Made by a program: the position numbers and the translations under genes. A stretch of 64,000 nucleotides of DNA from Chrysaora quinquecirrha. Taxonomy: Eukaryota; Cnidaria; Scyphozoa; Semaeostomeae; Pelagiidae. This document shows positions 37,873 to 47,274 of this stretch, one piece after another (the first letter of the stretch is position 1; every line of letters starts with the position of its first letter). Under the pieces are notes generated by a model. That model saw only the letters and a list, made by a program, of their open reading frames with translations. It had not been told where the DNA came from and did not search any database. Where the stretch lies: the NCBI GenBank assembly GCA_014526335.1, contig JACTAT010000147.1:560896-624895 (forward strand), written 5' to 3'.

Positions 37873-38152
37873 ACATATCTACATGTCCGATTGTAGTGAA
37901 AGTAAACATTTCCTTGTGTTTAATTGTAATGGCAGAGTCATAACAAAACAAAAATAGTGAACATGACGTGATTTCAACACGCAGCCTTCTGGACTGGAGC
38001 CAGACGCGCTACCATTGCGCCACAGAGTCACATATCTGCATGTCCGATTGTAGTGAAAGTAAAAATTTTCTTTGTGTGTAATTGTAATGGCAGAGTAATA
38101 ACAAAACAAAAATAGTTACCCTGACGTGATTTGAACACGCAGCCTTCTGGAC

Positions 38153-38652
38153 NNNNNNNNNNNNNNNNNNNNNNNNNNNNNNNNNNNNNNNNNNNNNNNN
38201 NNNNNNNNNNNNNNNNNNNNNNNNNNNNNNNNNNNNNNNNNNNNNNNNNNNNNNNNNNNNNNNNNNNNNNNNNNNNNNNNNNNNNNNNNNNNNNNNNNNN
38301 NNNNNNNNNNNNNNNNNNNNNNNNNNNNNNNNNNNNNNNNNNNNNNNNNNNNNNNNNNNNNNNNNNNNNNNNNNNNNNNNNNNNNNNNNNNNNNNNNNNN
38401 NNNNNNNNNNNNNNNNNNNNNNNNNNNNNNNNNNNNNNNNNNNNNNNNNNNNNNNNNNNNNNNNNNNNNNNNNNNNNNNNNNNNNNNNNNNNNNNNNNNN
38501 NNNNNNNNNNNNNNNNNNNNNNNNNNNNNNNNNNNNNNNNNNNNNNNNNNNNNNNNNNNNNNNNNNNNNNNNNNNNNNNNNNNNNNNNNNNNNNNNNNNN
38601 NNNNNNNNNNNNNNNNNNNNNNNNNNNNNNNNNNNNNNNNNNNNNNNNNNNN
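38153..38652. other. Assembly gap, 500 N
   Basis: Exactly 500 N between the array and transposon-rich DNA. Adjacency of the two sides, and the true right end of the array, are therefore unproven. Confidence 0.99.
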
Positions 38653-38654
38653 CT

Positions 38655-38991
38655 TAACAAAATTGATAGAATTCAAAAATAAAATTGTTTTAATAACAGT
38701 AAATTCATTAAGAGTGAGAAACGAAAAATTAAGAATATAACATGGCTTTTTAAATTTCAAGGTTCTTTTCAAAAAATTATGTATTTCCACTGATAGCAAC
38801 CGTGTCTCATATGCAGATATGGCGCTGCAATCATCTTCAGAGTCAAAATCTGTGTTAGAAGCAAATTGTAAAATGTCTTCAAAAGATGGTGCCCCCGGGG
38901 TTGTTTCAATAACTTTTGCTTGCCTACCAGGGCAATTTTTAACATACAAACAGGTGGGGCAATTTTCCACCAGCCCCTCCAATTGCCCCAC
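38655..38991 (-). other. Unidentified minus-strand reading frame beside the gap
   Basis: A stop-free stretch of about 110 codons continues into the gap. Part of it is acidic and protein-like (for example FEDILQFASNTDFDSEDD), and the rest is lysine- and phenylalanine-rich from AT-rich DNA. I recognise no family. It could be an exon, part of an older transposon, or chance. Confidence 0.25.
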
Positions 38992-38992
38992 C
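38953..38992. repeat. Perfect 12-bp inverted repeat with GC-rich arms
   Basis: ggtggggcaatt (38953-38964) is the exact reverse complement of 38981-38992, with a 16-bp spacer. A related ccccaccag lies at 41531-41539, beyond the hAT pseudogene, so this may be a terminal repeat of that element. I find no convincing 8-bp target-site duplication. Confidence 0.6.
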
Positions 38993-39223
38993 AGTGGAAC
39001 ATTTTGTCCCCACCACTTTAATGCCCTTTATTCAGTGAATTTTCTTGTAATTCCTTACTTTTGATATTTCTGGATAAAAGATAAATATCAAATTTATTTT
39101 TCTTGAACTGCTGCTTCTGCAGGGGATTCCCCTTTCACTCACGAGGTTGGATATTGGAGAATCATGTTTCAAATTCATTGGGAATTCCTCTTCTAGTCTC
39201 ACATTATGATGTAAAGAAACAAG

Positions 39224-41314
39224 ATGCCTAGGGCTGCAAGGAACGAGAAAAGGAAGAAGGAAGAGGCACAGAGGATTGCGAGCAAGTGCAGCAAAATCAC
39301 ATCTTTTTAAACAACAACAAGACAAGCCAGGATGAGGGTAGATTGAAAGTACCCAGTGGGCCTAGGCCTGAAGCCAATATCAACTCTACTTGTTCGGATC
39401 ACGATAATTTAGTCCAAGAATCCTACAATGAGACAAACCCTATCAACGTACAGGAGGAGGTTATTGCTCTGGATGAAAATGACAAAGATCCGAAAAATGA
39501 CAATTTTACAAGTGGTGTTTGTGTTTCAAGTCATTATTATCATGGAGTTAAGCTGAGTTTGTCAAGCATTATAGCACAATTCTCTGAATGACATAAATTT
39601 GGAGCCGTAAAAAATGGAAGTAAGCATATCCATGTATGTTGCAATATATGTAACGAGTATGAAGCTGAAGCAAAAAAGTTTTCAAAGAATGGGTTAGTTG
39701 CTATTGCACAAGGAGTTAGAGGAGATGGGGAAGAAAGACTCGAGTTGATTTTGACCACCTACAATCTTCAGCACATAAAGCAGCAATAAGGCAACAACAG
39801 TTGGAATCTGCCTGGGACGAAAAAAATTTCAACCATCCATGGTTGAGATGCCTAACGAAACAGAAACCTGATTTTGTGCACTTTTTAATTAAGATGGCTT
39901 ACGATGTCTACAATGATTGTCTTTTGGAGACAATTTCTGGGCACTCTTGGCCAGCTCGATCTCTTACACAAATTGCTGCAGAAAGACTTGTTGCACTTGT
40001 CACTGATGAAGGACCAGACACAGTCCAGGCAGACTTACACTACAGAGATCCGGTCTACTACCAAGAGATGTTGTTGTCAATATACACAGTTGATCTAAAG
40101 AAAGCAAAGGAACTGTACGGCAAGTGTGTAACTTTCAGTATACAGATTGATGGCAGTGTTAGCAAGCATATGCGGATCACAAGTTTGTAAGCTGTTGTAT
40201 TGTTATGCCGAATGGTGAATAATGGACAAAATTCATGATTATGCATTCCCCTGAAGAAAGGGGCTCTCTTGGTTAATTGGAAGCAGTTAACAAATCTTTG
40301 CATGTATGTGAGGGGAATGAGAAGAAGTTAATGGGTACTCACAGATGGAGAGTCTGCGAACACTGGTTGCAATTCGGGACTCTGGAAACTTCTAAGTGAT
40401 CAATGCAACAGACATATTCTCACGTTCTGGTGCTGTGCCCATCGGTCTGACCTTGCTATAGAGTCTATTATTGAAACAGTGGCGGAGTTGAAAATATGGA
40501 AATCGTCGCTCATTGGAGTCGCTACATACTTTCGGACGTTGACAGTGAAAATAAAGATGCTGAAACAAGCAAAGCAAGATGTAAAGCAATTTCCCAGACA
40601 TCATGAGGTGAGATTCGCAGAGCACTTTCTCCAACGCATTGAGGCCATACTTTCTAATATTAGTGCATGAAAGGAAGTGTGGAATGAATTGAAAGGACAT
40701 GGGGACTGCAACGAAAAGGAAGAAGCAAGTGGTTTTCTGAAGACTTGGGACAAAAAGCATATTTGGCTTACTTCTCTTATGGGAGACATTCTTGAAATCT
40801 TTACATGTTTACAGAAAAAGTTGCATCTGAATTTCTAGAAAGACATCTACATACAGAACAAGAACAAATATTGGAAGATATTAAGCTACTTGTGAATGCC
40901 AATTCACTGCCTGTGTTTGTAAAAGCAGGGATTTCCTTCGTAAAACGCCTGTTGCCTGGCAATGAGAGTAAATTTGCTGATAAGAGTTGCGAGCAATGGG
41001 ATAAAATCAAAGATGTAGAGTTTCTTCCAGAAGGAAGCGATGTTGGCTCTAATCTCTCAGTTAGCTTGCGTAAGCTGATAGCAATAGCAACTGGGATTGT
41101 AAAGAAAGTTTTTGCTGGAATCATGAGTTTATCACCGCATTCGATGCAAACAGAGCGCATTGTCTCACACCACAATATCGTGGCCAGTGACTCAAGATCA
41201 TCAATAACAGATGAAACCATTAATTATCGGTTATCCATTGCTTTGAATGGCATTGGAACGGCATATTACGACACAAGAGCTGCAGTTGCAGACTTTCTTG
41301 CTGCAAAGGACTGA
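39224..41314 (+). pseudogene. Decayed hAT-type transposase (KIAA1586/ZNF862-like family)
   Basis: Plus-strand fragments in changing frames add up to one protein. A basic N terminus starts with ATG at 39224 (MPRAARNEKRKKEEAQ) and ends in SKCSKITSF at 39310. A BED-like zinc finger follows at about 39600-39790, with a CCNIC pair and an HLQSSAHKAA histidine pair split by a frameshift. A middle part runs to 40190. A segment at 40400-40670 contains WCCAHRSDLAIESIIETVAE and FPRHHEVRFAEHFLQRIE, typical of these hAT-derived proteins. The C terminus is at 40805-41314 (SHHNIVASDSRSSITDETIN). At least four frameshifts or stops separate the parts, so no full protein is encoded. Family assignment is from memory of conserved motifs; hAT proteins cut and paste DNA in the nucleus. 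Confidence 0.75.
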
Positions 41315-41934
41315 AGATACCAGGAGCCAGACCTTCAAACTTACAGACAATGTCAGTTTATAACAACGTTTTTCAGAAAAGATTGACAATTTTAGTTGTA
41401 GCAAATTGTAGCAAATATTAATACCTAGTAAATTAGTATAAAGCCGTTTTGTTCTACTGTCTGTAGCAAAATTTTTAGAGTTCCGTTGATAGCTTTTTAA
41501 TCTGTAGATAAAGTGCCCTTTTTTCAAATGCCCCACCAGTGACAAATCCTTAAAAAATGCACTGTTGCCTACAAGAGGACTCCTCAGAAGTAGACACTTG
41601 TACCAAATCTGTATTCATTGCTTGACTGTTTTTCTTTGAAGGCATATAATTACTTTAAATTCATGATTAAATATTTCAACAAAATCGACATTTGGGTGGG
41701 AAAGTTGCAGAATAAAATTTTCCAAAAAGTTAGTGAAAGTTTTTTTTTTTATTTTCAATAATGTTTAACAAATTTCACTGGTAGTGGTAGGGGTTTTTTA
41801 TTTCTCCATGAAAAATTCATTATTTTTCACTATGAAATCCCTTTCTCAATTTTTGACGTAATAATTCAAGCATAATTATGAGCATTATGTGCACATAATT
41901 TATCACTAACAGTTTTTTGCATTTTTTGAATGTT
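41315..41934. other. AT-rich stretch without recognised gene
   Basis: Follows the hAT pseudogene and includes a T10 run near 41740. The ccccaccag motif at 41531-41539 may mark the element's right end; I see no open frame of interest. Confidence 0.5.
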
Positions 41935-43510
41935 TTAATGGTAAGTTTCTTGTTGAATGGTTTCATATTTAAAAGTGTGCGATACACCATTCAAAGTTTT
42001 GAAGACTTCGAGAGCACACCTCTTGTTTCGTATACTGCTGAGTTTCTCCAGCTTTACACCGTGCCTGATGCCGTTTATCACTTTCAGTGCACGTTTCTGA
42101 ATGTTCTCGAGAAGGTCTTTCTTTGATGGTGCCACGTGAAGGAACACATTGTTACAATTAAGCAGAATTGGTAAAATTGTTACCTTGTAAATTGTTTCTG
42201 CTGTGTAAGGACTGATGCCGTATACGCGACAATAACTTTATTCTGGATGTTGCTTTCTTGATTGTTTTCGAGGTGATCAGAAAACGTCAGGTTTTGTCCA
42301 TCTTTACGCCTAGATATTCGTATACATCTGATTCCGTGATATTTGTTTGATTGATCTTAATCTCCATAGGTTTACATCCTGAAGTTCTCTGGTATGTACC
42401 ATAAAGGACACACTCAGTCTTGGTTTTTAAGATTTACTACGAGATTATTTTGGACAAGCCAGTTGGCAATCTGCTCTAGATAACTGTTCAATTTTTCTTC
42501 GATAACATCACATGTTTTACCACCAACGTACAAAACAAAATCATCAGAATAGAGGGTCATTTCACATTGTCGTAAATTTTTATCGATATCGTTTATAAGT
42601 AAGACAAAGAGCAGTGGACCCAGTATGGGTCCCTGTGGTACTCCACAGGAAATAGCTTGAGCTTCTGACAAAGCTCCATCATATGACACAATTTGCTTTC
42701 TACCAAACAGATAGCTCTCAAACCAGCACAGCTCCTTCTTTTTAATACCATAGATAGGCAGTTTAGATAAGAGTCTTGCATAGTCCACCGTGTCAAAAGC
42801 CTTTTGCAGATCAATAAATACGGCTCCAGTCATACGACCCTTATCCATATTGGTTCTGATGAAATCTGACAAAAAAGTAACTGCGTGTTGTGTAGATGAT
42901 CTGTTTCGAAAACCATACTGTCTCTCCGAGAGCATATTATTGGCCTCAAGATATTCATAGAGCTGGTTGTGCACAACCCGTTCAAAGACTTTCGAAATAA
43001 CAGGGAGTACTGAAATCGGTCTATAGTTATCCATAATCGTTCTTACACCTGACTTATAAGCTGGTGTAATTTTGGAGCATTTTTCAGAATATGGAAAGAC
43101 TGCCATTTCGAGGCATCGATTGATCAATTTTGAGAGAGGGCCAGCTATCTCGTTTGCCCCATCGACAATCAATGATGTGGGTATATCATCACAACCAGCG
43201 GCCTTTTTTCTTTTTAGTTTCATTAGAATGTCTCTGATGTCTTGATGCTTGTCATTTTGAAGTTAAAGGTGGACTTTTTTGGGTTCTGTGTACGATGCAA
43301 TGTTGAGTGTTCGTGATGTTTCCAAATTTGATTAACTAGTACTGGCAAGGTATTTTGCAACTTTCTGCCAATCGTCGCGAAGAACATCCAGAATTTGTTC
43401 GATATAATTTTCTTTTCCGATGTAAGTTCCCCATTTATTTCAAATACTTTGCTGCCTCGTTCTTTTGAGGATTTTGTTGGGTAACATTTCTTAATTTGCT
43501 CCCAAAACTA
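41935..43510 (-). pseudogene. LINE (non-LTR retrotransposon) reverse transcriptase fragment, copy 1
   Basis: Read on the minus strand. The upstream part (about 43510-43260) encodes FWEQIKKCYPTKSSKERGSK. The RT domain (43223-42414) contains AGCDDIPTSLI, NYRPISVLP, motif A FIDLQKAFDTVDY, motif B GVPQGPILGPLLF and motif C YSDDFVLY (YSDD at 42540-42551 where YADD is usual). The C-terminal part IQKRALKVINGIRHGVKL lies at 42147-41935. This is the layout of CR1/jockey-type LINE proteins, which copy their RNA into a nicked target. Frameshifts at 42414 and upstream break the frame, and the endonuclease domain is absent, so it is a 5'-truncated, dead copy. The break after NLVVNLK lies in a homopolymer and is absent in copy 2. 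Confidence 0.85.
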
Positions 43511-44050
43511 CTTTGGTCTCCCGAAATCTAAAATTCCTTCTGATCATTACGAATGCACCGACTACGAATCGGAAGGATTGGAAGAGTTGAAAAGAGAAAA
43601 TTTTCCATGAGCACAACTCTTGATTTGCCCGAGTATAGCCTTGCCAGATAGCGATTGAAGGAAAGCCACGTAATCTCAAGTTAAACTTGAGTTTTTGAGA
43701 CCAAATTCAGTCATTTTTAAAATCATCATGAGAGAAATTTTTGCAATCCCTTTCTCAATAAATCCCATAAATCTTGCAATAAAATACAAAGAGATTATAA
43801 AGCCCGCAAATCTCGTACGCCGTTGCCGTTTTTAGAAATGACACAAGGCTCAATTCAGTTCGTTCTGTTTGTTAATGTCAGAAAATTTTAGTCTGTCGTT
43901 TCACTGATGGGATTGGGAACACATTTTATTTGATCGCCAAACCGGCATTACACGACGCGAATCTTTCGATCGAATCGAAATTCTCGAGCGAATTTTTTCG
44001 TAGCGAATTTATTTTGTGTGTTTTATTTTTCGAGGGAAATTCTAACTTTG
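43511..44050. other. Spacer between LINE and Harbinger-like fragment, copy 1
   Basis: AT-rich with several TCGAT-rich short inverted motifs at 43960-44010 (ttcgatcgaatcgaa). No gene recognised; it may be transposon terminal or promoter sequence. The same sequence is at 56395-56920. Confidence 0.4.
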
Positions 44051-44055
44051 CTTCT

Positions 44056-44275
44056 GGGCCTAGGCAATAAAATAGGTGCAAAATTTAAAATGTGCACAGC
44101 TAGATGTTCATTATATAGAAAATTGTTGTTGAATAAAGTTAAGCAAAGCGAAAACGAAATAAGCGAAAAGGTTATGGGTGCGTAACATCTATCAAGAGCG
44201 CAAACAGAAAGGAGAGTTTCACCTTCTTGTGCAGCAAATGAGAATTCATGACAAAGACTACTATGTATTAGACAT
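44056..44275 (+). pseudogene. PIF/Harbinger-like transposase N-terminal fragment, copy 1
   Basis: The plus-strand frame reads KRLWVRNIYQERKQ then KGEFHLLVQQMRIHDKDYY. This matches the start of PIF/Harbinger nucleases, which typically have W-V-R-x-I, then a GEF/GAF-H-x-L-V-x-E-M block and a D-x-E/D-x-F/Y-F block. The match stops at 44270, where copy 1 lacks 331 bp relative to copy 2, and the Penelope-related sequence follows. No catalytic DDE part is seen. It is a short relic; assignment rests on this one motif block. Confidence 0.5.
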
Positions 44276-44323
44276 GATAGTCACCACTTATCAGGACAAG
44301 TCTTTGATATTTAGTTGGGCAAC

Positions 44324-44355
44324 GTTTCGGGAGAGATCCGTCTCCCATCATCGGG
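44324..44355 (-). ncRNA. Hammerhead-like stem-loop near the Penelope 3' end, copy 1
   Basis: On the minus strand, CCGATGA is followed by a hairpin (GGGAGA, loop CGGA, TCTCCC) and GAAAC. A hammerhead core is CUGANGA, stem II, GAAA; here U4 reads C and one extra T precedes the stem. Hammerhead motifs are known in terminal repeats of Penelope-like elements. I could not place stems I and III, so a functional ribozyme is unproven. Confidence 0.35.
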
Positions 44356-44452
44356 CAATGAGAAATGTGGTTTCTTGCCTATTTATTGCAAAGGTCGGAT
44401 CGAAAGGTGTGAAATTAACCGGACCTGCGAGGAAGCTCGGAATTTTTGGTGC

Positions 44453-46183
44453 TCAATTTCTAAAATTTGTGGCGCCAAAATTGCGTTCAGTGCAACTTTT
44501 GATGTTATTCAACCAGATTTCTGGGATTGAGAAAGATACTTGATTGATACAAGGCGTTGATAGAACTGAGTGAATGCTTTCTTTAACAAGTCTGTTTTTC
44601 CAGTTCTTATCTTCATCAATCACTGAAATGTTATCCCAATCCATCTGGTGTTTTTCCGTCCATCAATGATTGGCAAGATCACTTTTGTCAGTTCGATCAT
44701 GGGTCACATTCGATTTATGTTCTTTGAGCCTAGTTCCTGTCTCTCTTTTCGATTGTCCTATATAAGATTTAGGACAATCTCTACATGGTATTTTATATAC
44801 CACGTTTGATTTTTCAAGATCGTCAACTTTGTCTTTTGGCCTTGAAAGCGACTTTTTAAGTGTATTTAGGGAATAAAAAGTACACCTTATATTTTGTTTA
44901 GACAAAGATCGACGGATTTTCTCACTTGTCCCTCTGATATATGGCAGGTTCATAGAACATTTAGGCTCCTCTTGGTCAGCCTCAGTTTTCTGTCTGGGCT
45001 TTGAGATTTTATCGTGACCTATTGATCAGTGTGAGTGGGTTTCCTGTACACTGATACGCTTTGACTTTTATTGGGATTCTGTTGAATTTGAGTGTCAAGG
45101 AAGGCTAGTTTTCTATCATTTTGTACCTCTGTAGTGAACTTCAATTTCACATATAGGGAACTGATGTGCTTGTAGAAGTCTTCCATTTTGTCCCTATTCA
45201 TGATTCGAAAGATATCATCATTTCATCGTCCTCTATCTCAACATTACGGATGAATTCCGAAAATTCTTTTGAGTTCTTTGCATGTCCCCTTTTCTTGATG
45301 TAGTGTTTCAAGATTTCCGCAATATACTTTGAGAGGTTTTCTAGTGGTGTACCACTACAGGACACTATAGGTCTGATAGGAAAACCCTCTTTGTGTATTT
45401 TGGGAAGTCCATAGAAACGTGGAGCATGAGAATAGGAAGGTTTGATATTCCGATATGTTTCATCTGAAATTATTTTCATGTCATGCAAGCTTTTAATAAG
45501 CTTCAGACCTTGGCGCTTAATTTTGTTAGTTGGATCGCATTTCAGATATTCATAAGGGCCATTCTCGATGTGCTGGGTGCACTTTTGAATATAGTCCGAG
45601 CTGTTGAGAAGAACAGTCGCTCGCCCCTTATCAGCAGATAGGATCTTAATGCTATTATCTTTCCTTAGATCACTCAAAGCCTTCCTTTCTTTTCTAGAAA
45701 TGTTATCTTTAGGAGGAGCAGAATTCGTTAGGATGGTGCATATTTCTGCTCCTACGCAGGCTCCATCACTTACCGACATGGTATCTGTTTTTTCGAGATA
45801 ATCTAGTTTTCCTTCCGCTTCTGCTATTATATCCTTTTTGGAGATATAAGTGGGCGCAAGACCGAAGTTCAAACCTCGGGACAGAAGAGATTTTTCGGAT
45901 GATGATAGATCTTTGCTGGATAGGTTAAGATCCAGCGATTTTTGTCTACCTCTAAGCCATTGTCATTATTGGTAGTGTTGTTTCTTTCAAGAAGGTTGTT
46001 GTATTTTCTCACATGTCTTTCCCTTATTTGAGACATTGTCTTATCACAACGGGCCTTCTGAGTTGATTGCACTCTTTCAAAATGTTCAGTTGAGAGAGTT
46101 CGTTTAATTTCCACTTCGAGATCGTTTATTGAAGTCTTAATTCGATCTCTAATGCAGTGGTTCAAATGGATTCTCTCTTGCAA
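44453..46183 (-). pseudogene. Penelope-like element (RT + GIY-YIG), copy 1, catalytic core deleted
   Basis: Minus-strand fragments: an N-terminal region (MQERIHLNHCIRDRIKTS, 46183-45869), then a part with KGRATVLLNSSDY, YGLPKIHKEGFPIRPIVSC and TPLENLSKYIAEILKHYIKK (45872-45198), then DKMEDFYKHISSLYVKLK (45201 down), and a C-terminal GIY-YIG endonuclease block (VVYKIPCRDCPKSYIGQ, about 44810-44740). A 319-bp deletion at about 45205 removes the segment from the aspartate motif DVTSLYTK to YVDD, so this copy cannot be an active RT. A second loss of about 170 bp lies near 45020. Homopolymer frameshifts also occur. Penelope elements prime reverse transcription at a nick made by the GIY-YIG domain. 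Confidence 0.85.
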
Positions 46184-46482
46184 CTGAAGTTAACTGAAAC
46201 GGTGAGCCATTTCAATACATCTCGCAGTCTTGACCTTGCACCTAGGTCTAAGATCGTTTGGTATTAACCCTACTTCTTCGAGCAAATTTTGGTCGACAGA
46301 TTTTCGATCGGAAAAATCCAGCCGCAATTTCTCAGCCAATCAGAGCTCAAGAAAAAAGTCGAGCGATCAATTCGATCGAGAAATTCGCCTCATATAAATC
46401 TGGCTACATCAAAAAACGAATAGGGGATTGCCTACATCTGACCGATTCTTACGATCTTAAGGGAACAAGGCTTTTAAAGTAC

Positions 46483-46553
46483 CTGAGCATTTTTCGAGCA
46501 GTTCCGTATTTTCTTTATTCTTTTCTTCAGCCTTTGCTTGTAAATCAGAACAT
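46483..46553 (-). CDS. SPATA24: Putative exon B of a SPATA24-like coiled-coil gene, copy 1
   Basis: A 71-nt exon predicted from a tttcattttag acceptor (plus-strand 46554 onward) and a CAG/GTACTT donor (46477-46482). It enters with one base completing a codon and leaves in phase 1. It encodes CSDLQAKAEEKNKENTELLE then KCS, which is charged and helical. The entering phase fits exon A of copy 2, which ends two bases into a codon. By position and the L-x-x-KC ending it resembles the SPATA24 middle region. The following exon is not seen; Penelope sequence lies beyond. Confidence 0.5.
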
Positions 46554-46569
46554 CTAAAATGAAAGAAAA

Positions 46570-47145
46570 CTAAAAGTGAGAAGTGACTTAAGGAACATAG
46601 CATACAAATATGTAAAACAAAACTTATGAAACAAAGCACCAAAGAGATTTACCAACATTGTATTTAAAGAGAGCACAAAGAAGTAGATTGCCGGTCGTGA
46701 GTTAACTTTAGAGAAATTTCTTTAATAAAGTCAATCGAGAAAAGTCAGAAAGAACTATGGCCAACTGAACAAAGTAAATTTATTCCGAACCAAGAGCAAG
46801 GGCTTGTTGCTGAAATTGAGCGCAGTGAATCCTGTCTTTCTGGATAATTTTGATACCATTTCTAAACTGAATATTAAGATGGTCGGCCCAGTACATTAAA
46901 TTGAAACAACCTACACTTAATAATTAATTTTACCATTATAATTTAAAATTGCAGTAAACAGCGGAAACATCTAGGGCATTCTGACATAAGCGTCAGAGGT
47001 ATAAACGTCAGAAACAGGCCGAACCAATTGGATAAGGAGCAGTTAATTTGTTACTTTGATTGGATTTACTATAATAGATGAATTTTTGATTGCATCACTA
47101 ACTAAGAAAAGGGCTTCGAATAATGTAAAGTAAAAATTGGCTCAC
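46570..47145 (-). other. Intron between putative exons A and B, copy 1
   Basis: AT-rich, bounded by gtgag donor and ttttag acceptor signals on the minus strand; nothing else recognised. Confidence 0.4.
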
Positions 47146-47274
47146 ATATTTTGAATAGCATTTTCTCTTCATCGAGTTGCCTTGTTAATATTTCAATATC
47201 TGATAAAGCAAATTGCAACTCTTTTCTTTGCTAAGAAGTTTTGCTTTCGTTCTCAAATGTGCCATTTTTTCATT
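47146..47274 (-). pseudogene. SPATA24: Putative exon A of a SPATA24-like gene, copy 1 (two 1-base losses)
   Basis: Same exon as 60829-60959 but 129 nt instead of 131. One A is missing in each of two runs (GAAAAAG to GAAAAG and CAAAAAT to CAAAAT), shifting the frame after LLSKEK. Both changes are in homopolymers, so sequencing error is as likely as true decay. Flanked by a ctttctttcag acceptor and a GTGAGCC donor. Confidence 0.55.

Larger units (their letters stand above)
1..38152 (-). repeat. Tandem array of ~240 units of 158 bp, each carrying a tRNA-Trp(CCA) gene
   Basis: The array runs head to tail with a 158-bp step; for example tRNA 3' ends lie at 33064, 33222, 33380 and 33538. Each unit contains on the minus strand a 72-nt sequence that folds as a tRNA: 7-bp acceptor, GCGC/GCGC D stem, TCTGG/CCAGA anticodon stem around CTCCAGT (anticodon CCA), and a T arm with loop TTCAAAT. 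An A box (TGGCGCAATGG) and a B box (GTTCAAATC) are present. The gene is followed by CTATTTTTG, a Pol III terminator. The remaining 86 bp are spacer. All units face the same way. A 500-N gap splits the array and another ends it, so its true length is unknown. It is both a gene cluster and a satellite; how many copies are transcribed cannot be told from sequence. Confidence 0.96.
35351..38152 (-). repeat. Array block 7: right-hand end with a 10-unit duplication
   Basis: Distinctive units at 35.36-36.4 kb (a spacer reading ttccttctttgtcaatg and a tRNA with gatttcaac) recur about 1580 bp later at 36.95-38.0 kb, exactly ten periods. Consensus or well-paired copies start at 35748, 36222, 37170, 37328 and 37801. 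The array runs into the gap in the middle of a unit. Confidence 0.9.

Noticed and set aside
224..38109. Dozens of minus-strand reading frames of 60-136 residues across the array, including ones spanning the N gap
   Set aside because: They are the tRNA unit and spacer translated. The 158-bp period is not a multiple of three, frames end at each unit, and there is no codon bias or start context.
1..38152. CRISPR array or protein-repeat gene as explanation for the regular repeats
   Set aside because: The repeat is 158 bp with no short unique spacers, and its conserved part folds as a tRNA with Pol III signals.
38131..38682. Plus-strand frame through the second gap
   Set aside because: Almost all of it is N.
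43960..46400. TCGAT-rich motifs on both sides of the Penelope element as long terminal inverted repeats
   Set aside because: Similar words occur but do not align as one inverted repeat over a useful length.
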